NCBI GenBank assembly: GCA_947461495.1
Contig: CANHLV010000063.1
Location: 1-8,273, forward strand
Length of the DNA stretch: 8,273 nucleotides
Origin: Chitinophagaceae bacterium
GTDB taxonomy: Bacteria; Bacteroidota; Bacteroidia; Chitinophagales; Chitinophagaceae
Reading direction: 5' to 3'
The position numbers and the translations under genes were made by a program. Of this stretch, positions 6,379 through 8,273 are shown in pieces. The notes under the pieces were generated by a model. That model saw only the letters and a program-made list of their open reading frames with translations, ran no database searches and was not told the origin of the DNA. Numbering within the stretch: the stretch's first letter is position 1; every line of letters starts with the position of its first letter.

Positions 6379-7536
6379 ATGGCACACTATATTAAAATGG
6401 GGAAGATTCCTCATAAACGTCACACGCAATTTAGAAAAGAAGATGGCAGTTTATATTCCGAACAGCTTTTTTCTACAGAAGGATTTTCCAATGATTATTC
6501 ATTGTTGTATCACACTTACGCACCAACGCTTATCGTAAAATGCGATGAGCCCATAAATGTTCAGCCCGAAGTTGCTGAAGAAAAAATGCTCCGACACAGA
6601 AGTTTCGAAGGGTTTAACTTAAAGCCAGAAGCAGATTATTTACAAAGCAGAAAAGCAATATTGGTGAATCAAGATTGCCATATTGTTTTAGCTGCACCAC
6701 AACAAAGCATGAAAGATTATTTCTATAAAAATGCAGATGCTGATGAAATGATTTTTGTTCACGAAGGCAGTGGGGTAGTGAAGACCTGTTATGGAGAATT
6801 GCCTTTCAGTTATGGAGATTATATCATGTTGCCAAGAGGTACTATTTATCAGATACATTTTAATGATGAAAAGAACAGATTGCTAATAGTGGAATCTTTT
6901 CATCCCATGAGATATCCTAAAAGATATATGAGTAAGTACGGGCAGTTGATGGAACATTCACCATATTGTGAGAGAGATATTCGGGGTCCGGAAAATCTAG
7001 TGACTCATGATGAGAAGGGAGATTTTATCATTCATACCAAGAAGAAAGGCTTGTTGTATGGCATTCATTATGGTACACATCCTTTTGATGTTGTGGGCTG
7101 GGATGGATGTTGCTATCCATATATTTTCAGCATACATGATTTCGAGCCCATTACAGGTCGCGTACACCAGCCGCCTCCGGTACACCAAACTTTTGAAACA
7201 GATGCTTTTGTAGTGTGTTCATTTGTTCCCAGATTGTATGATTATCATCCTCAATCCATACCTGCGCCATATAATCACAGTAATATCGATAGTGATGAAT
7301 TGCTGTATTATGTAGATGGAGAATTCATGAGCAGAAAACATGTTACCAAGGGAATGCTCACTTTGCATCCTGCAGGCATTCCTCATGGCCCACATCCAGG
7401 TGCTGTTGAAAAAAGTATTGGTGCTAAAGAAACACCAGAACTTGCTGTGATGATCGATACATTCAGACCTTTGCAATTGACTAAAACTGCTTTGGATTTG
7501 GAGAATCCTGATTATGTAATGAGTTGGGCTGAATAA
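6379..7536 (+). CDS. hmgA: Homogentisate 1,2-dioxygenase
   Basis: A cytosolic Fe(II) ring-cleaving dioxygenase that converts homogentisate and O2 to maleylacetoacetate in tyrosine/phenylalanine catabolism. Length is 385 aa, shorter than the roughly 430-450 aa enzymes of proteobacteria and animals. The N terminus MGKIPHKRHTQFR, the PPPVHQTFE motif (265-273) and PHGPHPG (335-341) are family hallmarks. Likely iron ligands are H300 in YNHSN, E307 (or D306) in DSDELLYYVDG, and H336; human HGD uses H335, E341 and H371. H269 may be the catalytic His of the PPPVHQTF motif (inference). The ATG at 6379 gives the expected N terminus. Neighbouring genes supply no other pathway step (no hppD, fahA or maiA), so the pathway must be split elsewhere. 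No strong promoter motif lies close upstream. Confidence 0.95.
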   Translation: MAHYIKMGKIPHKRHTQFRKEDGSLYSEQLFSTEGFSNDYSLLYHTYAPTLIVKCDEPINVQPEVAEEKMLRHRSFEGFNLKPEADYLQSRKAILVNQDCHIVLAAPQQSMKDYFYKNADADEMIFVHEGSGVVKTCYGELPFSYGDYIMLPRGTIYQIHFNDEKNRLLIVESFHPMRYPKRYMSKYGQLMEHSPYCERDIRGPENLVTHDEKGDFIIHTKKKGLLYGIHYGTHPFDVVGWDGCCYPYIFSIHDFEPITGRVHQPPPVHQTFETDAFVVCSFVPRLYDYHPQSIPAPYNHSNIDSDELLYYVDGEFMSRKHVTKGMLTLHPAGIPHGPHPGAVEKSIGAKETPELAVMIDTFRPLQLTKTALDLENPDYVMSWAE

Positions 7537-7576
7537 TCATTGGTTGTTGTGATGATTGTCATTTTGTTTGCATTTG

Positions 7577-7607
7577 GTTGAGGCTATCATTGTAAAAAAT
7601 ATTTTTG
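7577..7607 (+). promoter_or_regulatory. Bacteroidota-type promoter of the small hypothetical gene
   Basis: TATTTTTG at 7600-7607 fits the -7 consensus TAnnTTTG. GTTG at 7577-7580 supplies a -33 TTG with a 19-bp spacer; an alternative TTTG lies at 7573-7576 with 23 bp. Transcription would begin around 7611-7614, which favours the ATG at 7619 over the ATG at 7610 and predicts a very short leader. The gene would thus be transcribed independently of hmgA. Confidence 0.6.
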
Positions 7608-7618
7608 CCATGATAAAA

Positions 7619-8014
7619 ATGAACCAAATTAAAAAAGGAGATTATTTCATCGCCAACAATCACGGTGATTTGAAAATCGGAGAAGTTGTCGGATTGAATG
7701 TTTACAACAATCAGGTATGCATAGACGAAGGCATAACAGAATATTGGTATGACATCAATCAATTGACGCCGATAACGCTATCGGAAAAAGAATTGTATAA
7801 ACTTAAGTTTACGAAAATCATCAACATTGATGGAACCATAAAATATTCCAAAGGTGCTTTTCGTATTTTGATCCCAAATGAAGGCGATTTCTCCAGAATG
7901 AAAATCTGGTATCGTGATGAATACAGAATGTTTTTTGAACCAATTACAGTAGATCAGCTTCAGAATCATTTTTTGGAAATGACGAAAGTGCATTTGAATG
8001 GGGATGCTTTTTGA
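7619..8014 (+). CDS. Small Bacteroidota hypothetical protein (QLQN-type C terminus)
   Basis: A 131-residue soluble protein without signal peptide or membrane segment. Visible order: an N-terminal KKGDYFIANN strand, the segment PITLSEKELYKLKF near the middle, and a C-terminal VDQLQNHFLEMTKVHLNGD. This resembles, from memory, a family of uncharacterised Bacteroidota proteins that begin LRIGNYV, carry IPLTEEWLLKFGF and end in VHQLQNLYFALTGEEL; members are frequent in phage and accessory regions, and no function is known to me. The start at 7619 (MNQIKKG) is chosen because the promoter motif predicts transcription starting just after the other ATG (7610), which would add three residues. The stop codon TGA at 8012-8014 adjoins a 9-bp repeat array. 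Confidence 0.8.
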   Translation: MNQIKKGDYFIANNHGDLKIGEVVGLNVYNNQVCIDEGITEYWYDINQLTPITLSEKELYKLKFTKIINIDGTIKYSKGAFRILIPNEGDFSRMKIWYRDEYRMFFEPITVDQLQNHFLEMTKVHLNGDAF

Positions 8015-8057
8015 AAGGTTCGGTAAGTTCAAAAGGTTCAATTTGTTCAATAGGTTT
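8014..8057. repeat. 9-bp-period array (AAAAGGTTC), first block
   Basis: Five in-phase units follow the hypothetical gene's stop codon: AAAGGTTC (8014), GGTAAGTTC (8022), AAAAGGTTC (8031), AATTTGTTC (8040) and AATAGGTTT (8049). The strict 9-base phase with drifting sequence suggests an old tandem expansion. Confidence 0.7.
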
Positions 8058-8067
8058 TTACTCGTAA

Positions 8068-8101
8068 TTCTCAGCAATGTCTCCTGAAAGGTACGTTGCG
8101 T
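8068..8101 (+). repeat. 34-bp hairpin repeat core, copy B
   Basis: Inverted partner of 5565-5598. GCAATGT (8074-8080) pairs with ACGTTGC (8093-8099), seven pairs including a T-G wobble; inside lie C8084-G8091 and T8085-G8090 closing a GAAA loop. Relative to copy A, one substitution turns a C-G pair into a T-G wobble and the other breaks the outermost inner pair. It lies 54 nt past the hypothetical gene's stop on the same strand and is followed by a 9-bp-period array, as in copy A. Confidence 0.75.
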
Positions 8102-8118
8102 ATTAAGAGGGTTTGTTT

Positions 8119-8158
8119 AAAAGGTTCAAAATGTTTAATAAGTTCAAAAGGTTTGTTC
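8119..8158. repeat. 9-bp-period array, second block
   Basis: Units AAAAGGTTC (8119), AAAATGTTT (8128), AATAAGTTC (8137) and AAAAGGTTT (8146), then a partial GTTC. They run in the same orientation as the first block and lie 3' of the hairpin core, matching the order at 5521-5598 on the opposite strand. Confidence 0.7.
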
Positions 8159-8234
8159 TATCTAGCATCTGCTATAAGAAATAAAACATTCAACCTTTGA
8201 ACTCAACGAAGAAATTAATCTATTTCGAATTTCT

Positions 8235-8271
8235 GAAACCTTTTGAACCTTTTGAACAAATTGGACCTTTT
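8235..8271. repeat. 9-bp-period array, inverted third block
   Basis: GAAACCTTTT (8235), GAACCTTTT (8245), GAACAAATT (8254) and GGACCTTTT (8263) are the reverse complement of the AAAAGGTTC unit. Together with 8119-8158 they form an interrupted inverted repeat around a roughly 75-nt centre that itself contains CAACCTTTGAACTCAAC (8191-8207). The element continues past the window edge, so its true boundary is unknown. Confidence 0.65.
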
Positions 8272-8273
8272 AA

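Noticed and set aside
7537..7576. Terminator after hmgA (ATGA-TTG-TCAT then TTTTG)
   Set aside because: Only a 4-bp AT-rich stem with an interrupted T-run; too weak to call.
7778..8077. Minus-strand 99-codon frame over the hypothetical gene and repeats
   Set aside because: Its N-terminal NLLNKLNLLNLPNL string is the translated 9-bp array, and the remainder is antisense to a well-supported gene.

Overview
The window reads as a low-GC chromosomal segment from a member of the Bacteroidota, probably near the Chitinophagaceae; the family assignment is inferred and moderate in confidence. Support comes from a TonB-dependent receptor with an N-terminal carboxypeptidase-regulatory-like domain, Bacteroidota-type -7 promoter motifs (TAnnTTTG) at sensible distances from start codons, a lack of Shine-Dalgarno sequences, and intergenic low-complexity repeats of the kind common in this phylum. 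I see no transposase, integrase, CRISPR array, tRNA or rRNA.

Layout: 1-236 is gene-free and holds hairpins and dispersed-repeat-like sequence. A minus-strand run follows (transcribed right to left from about 4345): a TPR lipoprotein (4262-3477), ribulose-phosphate 3-epimerase (3407-2760) and a TonB-dependent receptor (2735-237). Divergent from it is a plus-strand secreted six-bladed PD40/TolB-like propeller protein (4360-5430). A 205-bp convergent spacer (5431-5635) is packed with short-period repeats. A minus-strand YfcE/MJ0936-type metallophosphoesterase with a TTG start comes next (6148-5636), possibly preceded by a 43-codon ORF (6344-6213). On the plus strand follow homogentisate 1,2-dioxygenase (6379-7536) and a small protein of a Bacteroidota hypothetical family (7619-8014) with its own promoter. 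The right edge (8014-8273) is again repeat-dense.

The genes do not form one pathway. Epimerase serves the pentose phosphate pathway, homogentisate dioxygenase serves tyrosine/phenylalanine breakdown, and the receptor, lipoprotein and propeller belong to the cell envelope. The receptor has no SusD-like partner and its substrate cannot be told.

The least ordinary content is intergenic. Two inverted copies of a 34-bp sequence (5565-5598 and 8068-8101, 32/34 identical) fold, on the strand of the gene just upstream, into a hairpin with a GAAA tetraloop. One of the two substitutions keeps a base pair as a wobble. Each copy is followed on that strand by a 9-bp-period array of AAAAGGTTC-like units. 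Neighbouring arrays have periods of 7 bp and 8 bp. This composite looks like a REP-like repeat family lying 3' of genes; I do not recognise it as a named element.
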